Of a stretch of 7,317 nucleotides of DNA, positions 1 to 7,317 are shown piece by piece; the first letter of the stretch is position 1; each line of letters begins with the position of its first letter. The DNA comes from CAG-791 sp963605745 (GTDB lineage: Bacteria; Bacillota; Clostridia; Lachnospirales; Lachnospiraceae), in NCBI GenBank assembly GCA_963605745.1, contig CAVCWT010000069.1:1-7317 (forward strand). Direction: 5' to 3'. The position numbers and the translations under genes were made by a program. The notes under the pieces were generated by a model that was given only the letters and a program-made list of their open reading frames with translations, did no database searches and was not told where the DNA came from.

Positions 1-552
1 TCCAAGGGTATCGCCCTGATCGACACCAGAGGCGACCGCGACCGGCTCCGCTATGTATTCGATGTGTCGGATACCGGCGAAAGAGCTCATTCGAGAAATG
101 TGAATCTGTGGGAGCTTCGGGAGGAGCACATTCCAGCTGTGTCTGCGATGCTGTCTTCGTACTACGGCACAGAAGCTTCTGACCCGCTGAATGTGCAGAT
201 TGAAGATCTTGCACAAAGTCTTGCCCAGGAATACTGGGATAACAACAAACGGGATATTCTCGACATCCTTGAGGATTCGTTTCTTGAGGAATATGATGAA
301 TTCAACGTCGAGGTGGCCTTTCGGCACGCCGCGCAGGTCAGCATCAGTTATTCCCTGATGAGCCGCTGCGGACTTGACCCGAACGACTACTTTGAACATG
401 AAGATTTTATGAGCGTCTTTGATTTCAATACGCCGGATACAGCGGCGGCACTGGGCACGGCGGTGAGCAATATCAATCAGCAGGTGCTGCGGGAAATCGG
501 AGCGACCATCCGAAATTATGAGCGCGAGAAACTCGCGGAAAGGAGCGTCACA
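1..552 (+). other. C-terminal part of an ArdC-like N-terminal domain (of the giant protein)
   Basis: Residues 1-184 of the giant frame. The opening KGIALID, then RLRYVFDVSDT, LWELREEH, QEYWDNNKRDILDI, SFLEEYDEFNVEVAFR and FDFNTPDTAAALGTAVS resemble the N-terminal region of ICE helicase fusions that begin with an ArdC-like single-strand DNA binding/antirestriction segment. The KGI motif followed by YVFDVSDT suits the end of such a segment, and the following helical part is the conserved extension seen in these fusions. The domain start lies before the window. The assignment rests on recalled family resemblance, not on a catalytic motif, and no HExxH metalloprotease motif is visible here. Confidence 0.55.
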
Positions 553-3500
553 CATGGAAATGACCTACACGAAAGCCGGGAATTACCTGATTCCGGACAT
601 CAGACTGAGCAGCCAGGAGATGAAGCCCATCGGGAAGTACGGGCAGATGAGAAAGCAGTATCTGAAGGAGCATCGCCCAATCCTGTGGAACAGATTGATT
701 CTGAAGGAGCAGCTGTTCTCCCATCTTCAGGAAATCGACGAGACAGCGCACCGGAGGCTGGACGAGATGCTGCCGCAGATGGCGGCGCAGGCCGGAGTGA
801 CCGAGGAACTGAAGAAGAAAGACCCGATGGCGTGGGCGGGAATGATGAACAGCCTGAAAGCGCAGGCGGAGGAGATCATTCTGAACGAGCTGGTGTTCAA
901 TTAACAGCAGCCCAGGATGAACTGGTCGTCGAGACAGCTGAACAGCTGGAAACAGCAACAGATCTTGATGACGGCTGGCTCCCTCTCGGAAATAAGGACA
1001 GCACTCCATTCGTGGATGTGCAAACCGGACAGTTTGAGCAGTTATCCCTCATGGATCTGTTCAGTACGGAAATGGAACAAATCAATCATATTGATGAAGC
1101 GGAAAGCATGAGAACAGTGCCTTCCGCTTTTTCTTTTACCCAGGCGGAGATTGACGATGTACTCCTTGTCGGCAGTAACACAACCCATGCCAGAGAGCAT
1201 ATCGTGGATGCGTTCCAGAAGCAGAAAACGACGGCTGAGATTGCTGAGCTTTTGAAGCACGAATTCCACGGCGGCTACGGCATCAAGGGTATGCACGGCG
1301 ATTATGCCGCATGGTATGCCGAGGACGGCATTCATCTGCATAAAGGTCGATCTGCGCGATACGAGAGTGGCTCTCAGTTTATCTCCTGGGAATCCGCGGC
1401 TGAGAGCATCGGACAGCTTTTGGAGGAAGGCAGCTTTGCCACCAATGTGGAGCTTGCAGAGGCTGGCGGTCTGGTTCGCTCCGAGACGGCGCTTTCTCTT
1501 CTCTACCTCTATCACGATTTGAGTGAGGATGCGCGAAATCAGGGATACTTGTCCTGCCTTGAGAACCTTCCGGTAGGATACCCGGACGCACAGGCGGCAC
1601 TTGCCGAACGCCTGACGGATAAGGAGTTTTTATCCACGATTCGCGGCGAATATGCCATGTTCTACGGTGCGTATACCGAGGACAGAAGCTTGCTGCGGTT
1701 CCACTACCACAAACCGGATGAACTTTGGAGGAAGTTCTCCGAGGTAGATTTGGAGCGCCGTGAGTATGTCAGCTCTTTTTCCGAGCTGCCGGAGCATACG
1801 GCTTTTATTACGGACGATGAAATCGATGCGGCACTCGCAGGTGGCAGTTCCGTTGAGGGCGGCAAGGGGCGAATCTACGACTACTTTACCGCCAATCATA
1901 GCACTAAGGAAAAGGCTGAATTCCTTAAAAACGAGTACGGTATCGGCGGTCGTTCCCATGCGGTGTCCGGTTCTGACCATAGTGGTGAAGATCATAGCGC
2001 CAGGGGCATGAAGCTGCAAAAAGCGAACTGTGCCGATGTGGAGCTGAACTGGACGCGAGTCGCGGAGCGTATTACAACTCTGATTCAGAAAGACCGCTAT
2101 CTTACGCCGGAGCAGAAGGAACAGCTTGCCAAGCGCCGGCTGGAAGCAGAAATTTCCCGTTATGACCTGGGTTACGGTGCAATGGGCAATGGTCTTACCG
2201 TCTGGAACCGCAAGGAGCAGGATCACGGCGATTATAAGACCATTGCGCATATTGATGTTGACCGCAGCGTGACCTTCTATGATGACAACCTGCCGGATGC
2301 CATCCGTGAGCAGATTCAGGAGGTAGCAAGGACAGCCGAGCTGACCGTTTCCGCAACGCAGGACACGCCTGTTTTTCATGAGCAAGCGGACGATACTCTG
2401 GTACAGGACGTTGAGCATAGAGCTGAAGTAGAGCACATTGCTCCGACAGCGGATAAACCTGTCACATCCGAAGAAATTCAGCAGGCACTGGTTCGCTGGA
2501 ACGGCAGTTTTGAAAGCAAATCCGCTGTGCAGGACTATATGACTGTCCACGGTCGGGAGCGCGGCACTGCTCAGTGGCTGAAGGATGCCTATGGCGGTGG
2601 AGATACCTTCTCTGTTGTCACTGACCACGGCACTTTGGAACTGCCCTGGTCGAGAGTACAGCGAAACCTCTGGATTCTTGTAAATGAAGGTCGGTTCTTT
2701 ACCGAAACTGACCGGATGCTGGCACAGGCAGAGCAGATCGCTGCGCAGAGCGAGGTCGCGCCATATGAGCGTTTCAGCGTGGTTGAGACAGAAGAAGGCT
2801 ATGGCATCTGGGACGATATTCGTGATGAGTATTATGTGGATGAGGACGGCGTAACCGCTGACTTCGATTCCGAATGGGCCGCAGAGGACTATCTGAAGGA
2901 GCTTCGTGAAAAGGTTGCTCAGAAGGAAGCGGACGAATGGGAGTATATTGAACGCTCCAAATTTGAAGCACAGAGTGAGAAAATCAACGCAGAACCGGCT
3001 GATGTGGGTACTGTATCGGCAGAGCCGGAAGTCGTTTCAGAAACGGAGTCTGTACCCCAGATTCAGAGCAATGACGACCTTTTGGGCGTTGAGCTCACCA
3101 TGGACGGCAGACGCTTTGTGGTAGATGAGATTTATGACAATACTGCCTCTCTTCGTGACATCACCTTCCAGAACGGCACCGGTTTCCCCATCTTCCGCAA
3201 TGAGTCTGTTGATCGTGTGCGCAGTATTCTCTATCCAGAGCAGACGATTGTACCAACGGTCAATTTGGAGGCTACGGTCACAACGGCGCAGTTGGAGCTT
3301 CTGCGTCCTCAGCTGGATGAAGCCGGCATCGACTATCTCGTTGTCAGCTCTGGCTTTAACAGCCGCACCATCAGCTTTTCTTCAGAACATTATCAGGCAG
3401 TGCAGGATATGCTGGATGCCTTGCCGGATGAGCCGGTACGCTACACGGTAGAACCGACCTCGGATGCCTTTGACGATCCGTTTATCATTCGGGATAACAC

Positions 3501-6500
3501 AGTACAGTTTGGGCAAAATGGGCAGTATTACCGTGAGGATGGTTATTACCGCACATTCCAGACAGCAACGGAAGCTCATGAGTATGCAAACCGCTTGAAT
3601 GGAGAATGGTCGCGACAGATGGGAGTGACCACGGAAACGGAAGCAGTCTACCCCAGTGAGCACACGGGACTTCCGTATGACATTGTGGTGGAGCGCATCC
3701 GCACTGAACCCGAGCATACGCCACCCGCGCAGAACTTTCACATCACGGATGAGCATCTGGGCGAAGGCGGAGCAAAAGCAAAATTCTGCATGAACATGGA
3801 TGCCATTCATCTTCTGAAACAGCTTGAAGCGGACGGCAGACAGGCAACGCCGGATGAGCAGGCTGTACTTGCCAAATATGTCGGCTGGGGCGGTCTGGCA
3901 GATGCCTTTGACCCGGATAAAGCAAACTGGAGTGATGAGTACGCCGAGCTAAAAAGCGCACTTACGCCCGAGGAGTATGAGGCTGCGAGAGGCTCTACGC
4001 TGAACGCGCATTACACCAGTCCTGCCGTGATTCATGCCATGTATGAGGCACTGGACAGGATGGGATTCGAGACGGGCAATATCTTAGAGCCCAGCATGGG
4101 CGTCGGAAACTTCTTCGGGTGTCTGCCTGAAAAGATGCAGAACAGCCGTCTTTACGGTGTGGAGCTGGATTCCATCACCGGACGCATCGCAAAGCAGCTC
4201 TATCCCAAGGCGGATATCACCGTGGCGGGCTTTGAGACCACCGACAGACGAGATTTCTATGATGTTGCCATCGGCAACGTGCCATTCGGGCAGTACCAGG
4301 TCAATGATCGCGCCTACAATAAGCTGGGCTTTTCCATTCACGACTACTTTTTCGCCAAGACCCTCGATCAGGTGCGTCCCGGCGGCGTGATCGCCTTTGT
4401 GAGCAGCCGATACACCTTGGATAAGCAGTCACCGGAGGTTCGCAAGTACATCGCGCAGCGTGCAGAATTGCTTGGTGCGATCCGCCTGCCGAATAATGCC
4501 TTTAAGGCGAATGCCGGCACGGAGGTCGTTTCGGATATCATCTTCCTGCAAAAGCGTGACCGTCCCATCGAGATCGAACCTGACTGGGTACACCTCGGAC
4601 AGAACGACGACGGTTTTGCCATCAACAGCTACTTCGTTGAGCATCCGGAGATGATCTTGGGACGGCAGTCCTCCGAAAGCACGCAATACGGCAGACAGGA
4701 CTTCACGGTTGAGCCGATTGAAGGACTGGAGCTTTCCGACCAGCTGCATGATGCGGTGAAATACATCCGCGGCAGCTATCAGGCGGCAGAGCTTCCTGAT
4801 CTGGGCGAGGACGAAGCACTGACGGACAGCATTCCCGCTGACCCGAATGTGCGCAACTACAGCTATACTGTGGTGGACGGCGAGGTTTATTACCGTCAGA
4901 ACAGCCTTATGAGCAAGCCGGCACTTAATGCCACCGCAACGGAACGCGTCAAGGGTTTGGTGAGTCTGCGAGACTGCCTGCGTTCTCTGATTGACTTGCA
5001 GATGGACGCGATGGCGACAGATGAGCAGATTCACGCGGCACAGGAAGAACTGAACAGCCTCTATGATGATTTCTCCGCAAAATACGGTCTCATCAACAGC
5101 CGTGCCAATGCACTGGCCTTCCAGGACGACAGCTCCTATTACCTGCTCTGTACGTTGGAAGAACTTGACGAAGAAAAGCAGCTCAAGAGTAAAGCGGATA
5201 TCTTTACCAAGCGCACGATCAAGCCCCATGAGGTCGTAACTTCAGTGGATACGCCGTCCGAGGCACTGGCACTCTCTATCTCCGAAAAGGCCCATGTGGA
5301 CTTGGCGTATATGTCGGAGCTTACCGGCATGGAGGAAAGTGAGCTGATTTCCGGTCTTCAGGGCGTGATCTTCCGTGATCCTGTAAAGAATGAGTGGCAG
5401 ACAGCGGATGAATACCTTTCCGGCAATGTGCGTCAGAAGCTGCGCGAAGCAGAAGCGGCTGCGGAGACGGATTCCGCGTTTCTTCCCAATGTGGAAGCGC
5501 TTCGTTCCTCTCAGCCAAAGGATTTGGATGCGTCGGAGATTGAAGTGCGCCTGGGTGCAACATGGATTGACCGCAAGTACATTCAGGAGTTCATGGAGGA
5601 GACCTTTGAGCCGCCATATTATCTGCGCCGCAATATCCAGGTGATGTATTCGCCGTTCACAGCGGAGTGGAGCATCAGCGGCAAATCCACACCGTCCTAC
5701 GGCGATGTGAATGCCTACATGACCTACGGTACTGACCGAGCCAATGCGTATCGCATTCTGGAGGACACGCTGAACCTGCGCGATGTGCGCATCTATGACA
5801 CCAAGACAGACCCCGACGGCAAGGAAAAGCGTGTGCTCAACTCCAAGGAGACTACTCTTGCCCAGCAGAAGCAGCAGGCCATCAAGGACGCCTTTGCCGA
5901 ATGGATTTGGAAGGACCCGGACAGACGGCAGGAACTGGTTACTCGCTACAACGAGCTGTTCAACTCCAATCGTCCCCGTGAGTATGACGGACGGCATATT
6001 TCCTTCTCTGGCATGAATCCGGAGATCCATCTGCGCGAGCACCAGCTGAATGCCGTGGCGCATATCCTCTACGGTGGCAATACCCTGCTGGCTCACGAGG
6101 TTGGCGCAGGCAAGACTTTTGAAATGGTAGCTGCCGCGATGGAATCAAAGCGCTTGGGACTCTGCCACAAGCCGATGTTCGTCGTTCCCAATCACCTGAC
6201 AGAGCAGTGGGCATCGGAGTTTTTACGGCTTTATCCTTCTGCAAATATCCTCGCCGCAACGAAAAAGGACTTTGAACCGAAGAACCGCAAAAAGTTCTGC
6301 GCCCGTATCGCTACCGGCGATTATGACGCGATCATCATCGGTCACAGCCAGTTTGAGCGTATTCCGGTCTCTATGGAACGACAGGAACGCCTGCTCAGAG
6401 AACAGATTGATGAAGTCACTGAGGGTATCGAGGAGCTGAAAAGCAGCCGTGCGGAGCGCTTCACCATCAAGAGCATGGAGCGCACCAAGAAGGGACTGGA

Positions 6501-7317
6501 GACAAAGCTCAAAAAGCTGCTGGAATCCGGTCGCAAGGACGATGTTGTGACCTTTGAGGAGCTTGGCGTTGACCGCCTCTATGTGGATGAGGCACATGCG
6601 TTTAAGAACCTCTTCCTTTACACAAAAATGCGCAATGTGGCAGGGCTTTCCGCGACGGACGCACAGAAATCCTCGGATATGCTTTTGAAGTGCCGATACA
6701 TCGACGAGCTGACCGGCGGAAAGGGTGTTGTATTTGCAACCGGTACGCCAGTCAGCAACTCCATGACGGAGCTTTACACGATGATGCGTTACCTTCAGCA
6801 TGATACGCTTCAGAAAAAGGGCTTGGCACATTTTGACTGTTGGGCTTCTACCTTTGGTGAGACCACCACAGCGATTGAATTAGCTCCAGAAGGCACAGGC
6901 TATCGCGCAAGAACGAGATTTGCCAAGTTCTTTAATCTGCCGGAGCTGATGACCCTTTTTAAGGAAGTAGCGGACATTAAGACGTCTGATCAGCTGCATC
7001 TGCCTGTGCCGGAGGCAGTCTATCACAATGTGGTCGCTCAGCCGACGGAGATTCAGCAGGCCATGGTGCAGGAGCTTTCGGAGCGTGCCGCAAAGGTGCA
7101 TTCCGGCTCTGTGGATGCCAGCGTGGATAACATGCTGCGCATCACTACTGACGGCAGAAAGCTGGGCCTTGACCAGCGTATTATCAATCCAGACCTGCCG
7201 GATGACCCGAACAGCAAGGTTAATCAGTGCGTCGGCAACATCTACCGCATCTGGGACGAGGGACAGGACAACAAGCTCACACAGCTCGTGTTCTGCGATT
7301 TGAGCACACCAAAAACC
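1..7317 (+). CDS. Giant ICE-type ArdC-like / N6-adenine methylase / SF2 helicase fusion protein, partial at both ends
   Basis: Frame +1 has no stop in 2,439 codons, so this is one gene lacking its start and end. Order by residue: ArdC-like tail (1 to about 180), disordered linker (about 185-320), three repeat modules (377-481, 601-701, 821-901), small accessory domains (about 920-1240), N6-adenine methylase (about 1245-1520), an unassigned region (1521-2000), and SF2 helicase lobe 1 (about 2001-2410). Key motifs are EPSMGVGNFF (1363-1372), NVPF (1426-1429), Walker A GAGKT (2035-2039), DEAH (2196-2199) and GTPVSNS (2248-2254). Family members are often 2,500-3,000 residues, so I infer about 100 residues missing at the front and several hundred at the back, including helicase lobe 2. 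Such proteins are typical cargo of Tn1549-like conjugative elements and are thought to protect, modify or remodel element DNA. No membrane segment was seen. The fusion architecture is confidently read; the biological role is inferred. Confidence 0.93.
537..545 (+). promoter_or_regulatory. Strong Shine-Dalgarno for the nested tnpV
   Basis: GGAAAGGAG ends 8 bases before ATG 554, close to ideal spacing for a Bacillota ribosome. It lies within the reading frame of the giant gene (codons for Ala-Glu-Arg-Ser), so it is a ribosome site embedded in coding sequence. It decides the tnpV start at 554: the in-frame ATG at 518 has no purine-rich site before it. Confidence 0.75.
553..960 (+). other. Low-complexity hydrophilic linker of the giant protein, overlapping tnpV
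   Basis: In the giant frame, residues 185 to about 320 form a Gly/Glu/Asp/Ser/Arg-rich stretch (for example GRDAAADGGAGRSDRGTEEE). From residue 185 to 300 it has no aromatic, Met or Cys residue and only about ten aliphatic ones, so it should be disordered. It coincides almost exactly with the tnpV gene in the other frame and returns to ordinary composition after about residue 320 (DDGWLPLGN). No in-frame Met occurs between residues 137 and 351, which argues against a separate downstream gene starting inside the linker. Confidence 0.8.
554..904 (+). CDS. tnpV: TnpV-family transposon-encoded protein, complete, nested out of frame inside the giant gene
   Basis: This 116-residue ORF in frame +2 ends at TAA 902-904. 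Its sequence matches my memory of TnpV, the small protein first named in clostridial Tn4451-type elements: an opening MEMTYTKAGNYLIPD, then IGKYGQMRKQYLKEHRP, ILWNRL, a helical HLQEIDE stretch, GVTEELKKKDPMAWAGMMN, and the tail KAQAEEIILNELVFN. Length is normal for the family and no key segment is missing. I chose ATG 554 over ATG 518 because GGAAAGGAG lies 8 bases before it, and because family members begin with this MEMTYTK-like segment. Third-position GC is about 80%, as expected for real coding. The gene is entirely inside the giant frame +1 gene. Its function is uncertain; an accessory or Xis-like role has been suggested for TnpV, but nothing here shows it. It is probably translated from the same message as the giant gene. 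Confidence 0.85.
   Translation: MEMTYTKAGNYLIPDIRLSSQEMKPIGKYGQMRKQYLKEHRPILWNRLILKEQLFSHLQEIDETAHRRLDEMLPQMAAQAGVTEELKKKDPMAWAGMMNSLKAQAEEIILNELVFN
1129..1443 (+). repeat. Protein repeat module, copy 1 of 3
   Basis: Residues 377-481 of the giant protein. The module opens with an FxxxxxEIDDVL helix, continues with a REHIVDAF helix, then AELLKHEFHGG, and closes with SWESAAESIGQLLEEGSF. Copies 2 and 3 share this order of elements and the LK-x-x-[YF]-GG and W-x-x-[VA]-x-x-x-I-x-x-L motifs. Copy 1 holds the longest insert between the GG motif and the closing helix (about 35 residues). It is a diverged protein-level repeat, not a DNA repeat, and its function is unknown. Confidence 0.7.
1801..2103 (+). 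repeat. Protein repeat module, copy 2 of 3
   Basis: Residues 601-701. It opens FITDDEIDAALAGG, continues RIYDYFTANHSTKEKAEFLKNEYGIGG, and closes NWTRVAERITTLIQKDRY. It is best matched to copy 1 in the EID-x-x-L opening and the E-x-AE-[FL]-LK-x-E-[YF] helix, and to copy 3 in the closing [NP]W-[TS]-RV helix. It begins 224 residues after copy 1. Confidence 0.7.
2461..2703 (+). repeat. Protein repeat module, copy 3 of 3
   Basis: Residues 821-901. It opens VTSEEIQQALVRW, continues AVQDYMTVHGRERGTAQWLKDAYGGG, and closes PWSRVQRNLWILVNEGRF. It is the shortest copy, with a loop of only about 16 residues between the GGG motif and the closing PW helix. It starts 220 residues after copy 2. It may correspond to one of the LPD (large polyvalent protein-associated) families, but I cannot say which. 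Confidence 0.65.
2758..3732 (+). other. Accessory small domains of unknown function in the giant protein
   Basis: Residues about 920-1244. Three pieces can be told apart: residues 921-985, with YERFSVVETEEGYGIWDD and then an acidic DEYYVDEDGV patch; a Glu/Val/Ser-rich linker at about 995-1025; and a beta-rich unit from about 1026 with GVELTMDGRRFVVDEIYD, LRDITFQNGTGFPI and VDRVRSILYPEQ, a recurrent element just before the methylase in these ICE fusions. Residues about 1161-1200 carry a Tyr-rich QYYREDGYYRTF segment. No catalytic motif is visible, so these are probably binding or scaffold units. Confidence 0.45.
3733..4560 (+). other. N6-adenine DNA methyltransferase domain (of the giant protein)
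   Basis: Residues about 1245-1520. The domain begins with NFHITDEHLGEGG and the family signature VGWGGLADAF (1294-1303), then HYTSPAVI (1337-1344). The SAM-binding loop is EPSMGVGNFF (1363-1372), the next strand ends in GVELD (acidic ribose contact), and the catalytic motif is GNVPFG (1425-1430) in the place of NPPY/F. It ends with the strand VVSDIIFLQKR. This is a gamma-like class I adenine methylase of the kind fused to helicases in conjugative elements. It would methylate adenine in element or recipient DNA, and the target site cannot be predicted. Confidence is high for the fold and lower for activity. Confidence 0.85.
4561..6000 (+). other. Region between methylase and helicase without recognised catalytic motifs
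   Basis: Residues 1521-2000. It holds PEMILGRQSSES followed by a YGRQDFTVEP strand, a helical stretch rich in Leu/Glu/Gln (about 1645-1695, with TDEQIHAAQEELNSLYDDF), the segment SYYLLCTLEELDEE, a helical piece on the SELTGMEESELISGL pattern that looks like a small DNA-binding or adaptor fold, and ATWIDRKYIQEFMEETFEPP near 1855-1875. These segments are conserved in the family as I remember it, but I cannot name a domain. It is likely the target-recognition or coupling part joining methylase to translocase. Confidence 0.4.
6001..7317 (+). other. SF2 DEAH-type helicase/translocase domain, lobe 1 complete, lobe 2 cut by the window end
   Basis: Residues 2001-2439. Helicase elements in order: LREHQLNAV (2011-2019), Walker A HEVGAGKT (2032-2039, Lys2038), motif Ia VVPNHLTEQW (2061-2070), Walker B DEAH (2196-2199) followed by AFKN, and motif III ATGTPVSNS (2246-2254). 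Between Ia and DEAH is a charged helical insert (about 2121-2176) with coiled-coil character. LTQLVFCDLSTPK at the very end matches the motif IV strand that opens lobe 2, so motifs V and VI (with the arginine finger) are outside the window. Related to SNF2-like DNA translocases; it would move along double-stranded DNA using ATP. Confidence 0.88.
6361..6540 (+). other. Predicted coiled-coil insert within helicase lobe 1
   Basis: Residues 2121-2180 are almost all charged or Leu/Ile, with heptad-like stretches (RQERLLREQIDEVTEGIEEL, then MERTKKGLETKLKKLLESG). The insert sits between motif Ia and the DEAH box. It is a common feature of this methylase-helicase family and probably forms an antiparallel helical hairpin. 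Confidence 0.55.

Noticed and set aside
518..553. Earlier in-frame ATG for tnpV, adding 12 residues
   Set aside because: No Shine-Dalgarno precedes ATG 518, the added residues do not look like TnpV, and ATG 554 has both the ribosome site and the family's usual start.
917..1111. Second small frame +2 ORF just after tnpV
   Set aside because: Its product shows no family resemblance and no ribosome site, while the giant frame regains normal composition here, so it is a shadow.
1051..1113. Separate start of a methylase-helicase gene after tnpV (ATG 1051 or 1111)
   Set aside because: Neither ATG has a good ribosome site, and the frame is open continuously from upstream. A separate downstream gene is possible but less likely than a continuous fusion.
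1630..2628. 332-codon open frame on the minus strand
   Set aside because: It lies antisense to well-conserved parts of the giant gene. Its product is Leu/Val/Cys-rich without recognisable motifs, as expected from a shadow of a GC-biased gene.
4429..5229. 266-codon open frame on the minus strand
   Set aside because: It is antisense to the end of the methylase domain and the following region. It has no family resemblance and no convincing ribosome site, so it is a shadow.
5242..6096. 284-codon open frame on the minus strand
   Set aside because: It is antisense to the coupling region and helicase start. No motif was recognised, and the conserved sense frame explains the lack of stops.
1..7317. 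RNA genes, CRISPR array, insertion sequence, terminator or promoter
   Set aside because: No direct DNA repeats, tRNA-like folds, inverted terminal repeats or stem-loop plus T-run were noticed, and the entire window is coding.

Overview
The whole 7,317-base window is open in reading frame +1: a hand translation of all 2,439 codons meets no stop codon. It is therefore the inside of one giant gene that begins upstream and ends downstream. The protein looks like a member of the large ArdC-like / N6-adenine methylase / SF2 helicase fusions carried by Tn1549/Tn916-type integrative and conjugative elements (ICEs) of gut Bacillota. The moderate, roughly 50-55% GC (estimated by eye) and the protein style suggest a gut Clostridia (Lachnospiraceae/Oscillospiraceae-type) host. 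No taxon can be fixed from the sequence alone.

Layout along the giant protein: (i) nt 1 to about 550, the end of an ArdC-like N-terminal domain; (ii) about 553-950, a hydrophilic, Gly/Glu/Asp/Arg-rich linker; (iii) 1129-2703, three diverged copies of an 80-105-residue module spaced about 220 residues apart; (iv) about 2760-3720, small accessory domains of unknown function joined by acidic linkers; (v) about 3733-4560, an N6-adenine DNA methyltransferase domain with SAM-binding motif EPSMGVGNFF and catalytic motif NVPF; (vi) about 4561-6000, a long region without recognised motifs; (vii) 6001-7317, the first lobe of an SF2 DEAH-type helicase/translocase with Walker A, DEAH and GTPVSNS motifs. 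The window stops where the second lobe begins.

The most striking point is a complete second gene inside the linker. In frame +2, nt 554-904 encode a 116-residue TnpV-family protein with a strong Shine-Dalgarno sequence. It lies wholly within the giant gene. Third-position GC there follows the tnpV frame (about 80%) and not the giant frame (about 30%). So the linker of the giant protein appears to be the tnpV gene read in the wrong frame: either an overprinted linker, or a scar of tnpV captured between an ArdC-like gene and a methylase-helicase gene.

Functionally, proteins of this type are thought to act on element DNA during or after conjugative transfer, through protection from restriction, methylation and DNA remodelling. 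TnpV is a small mobile-element accessory protein of uncertain role. No promoter, terminator, RNA gene, CRISPR array or insertion sequence was seen, and no stretch is non-coding.
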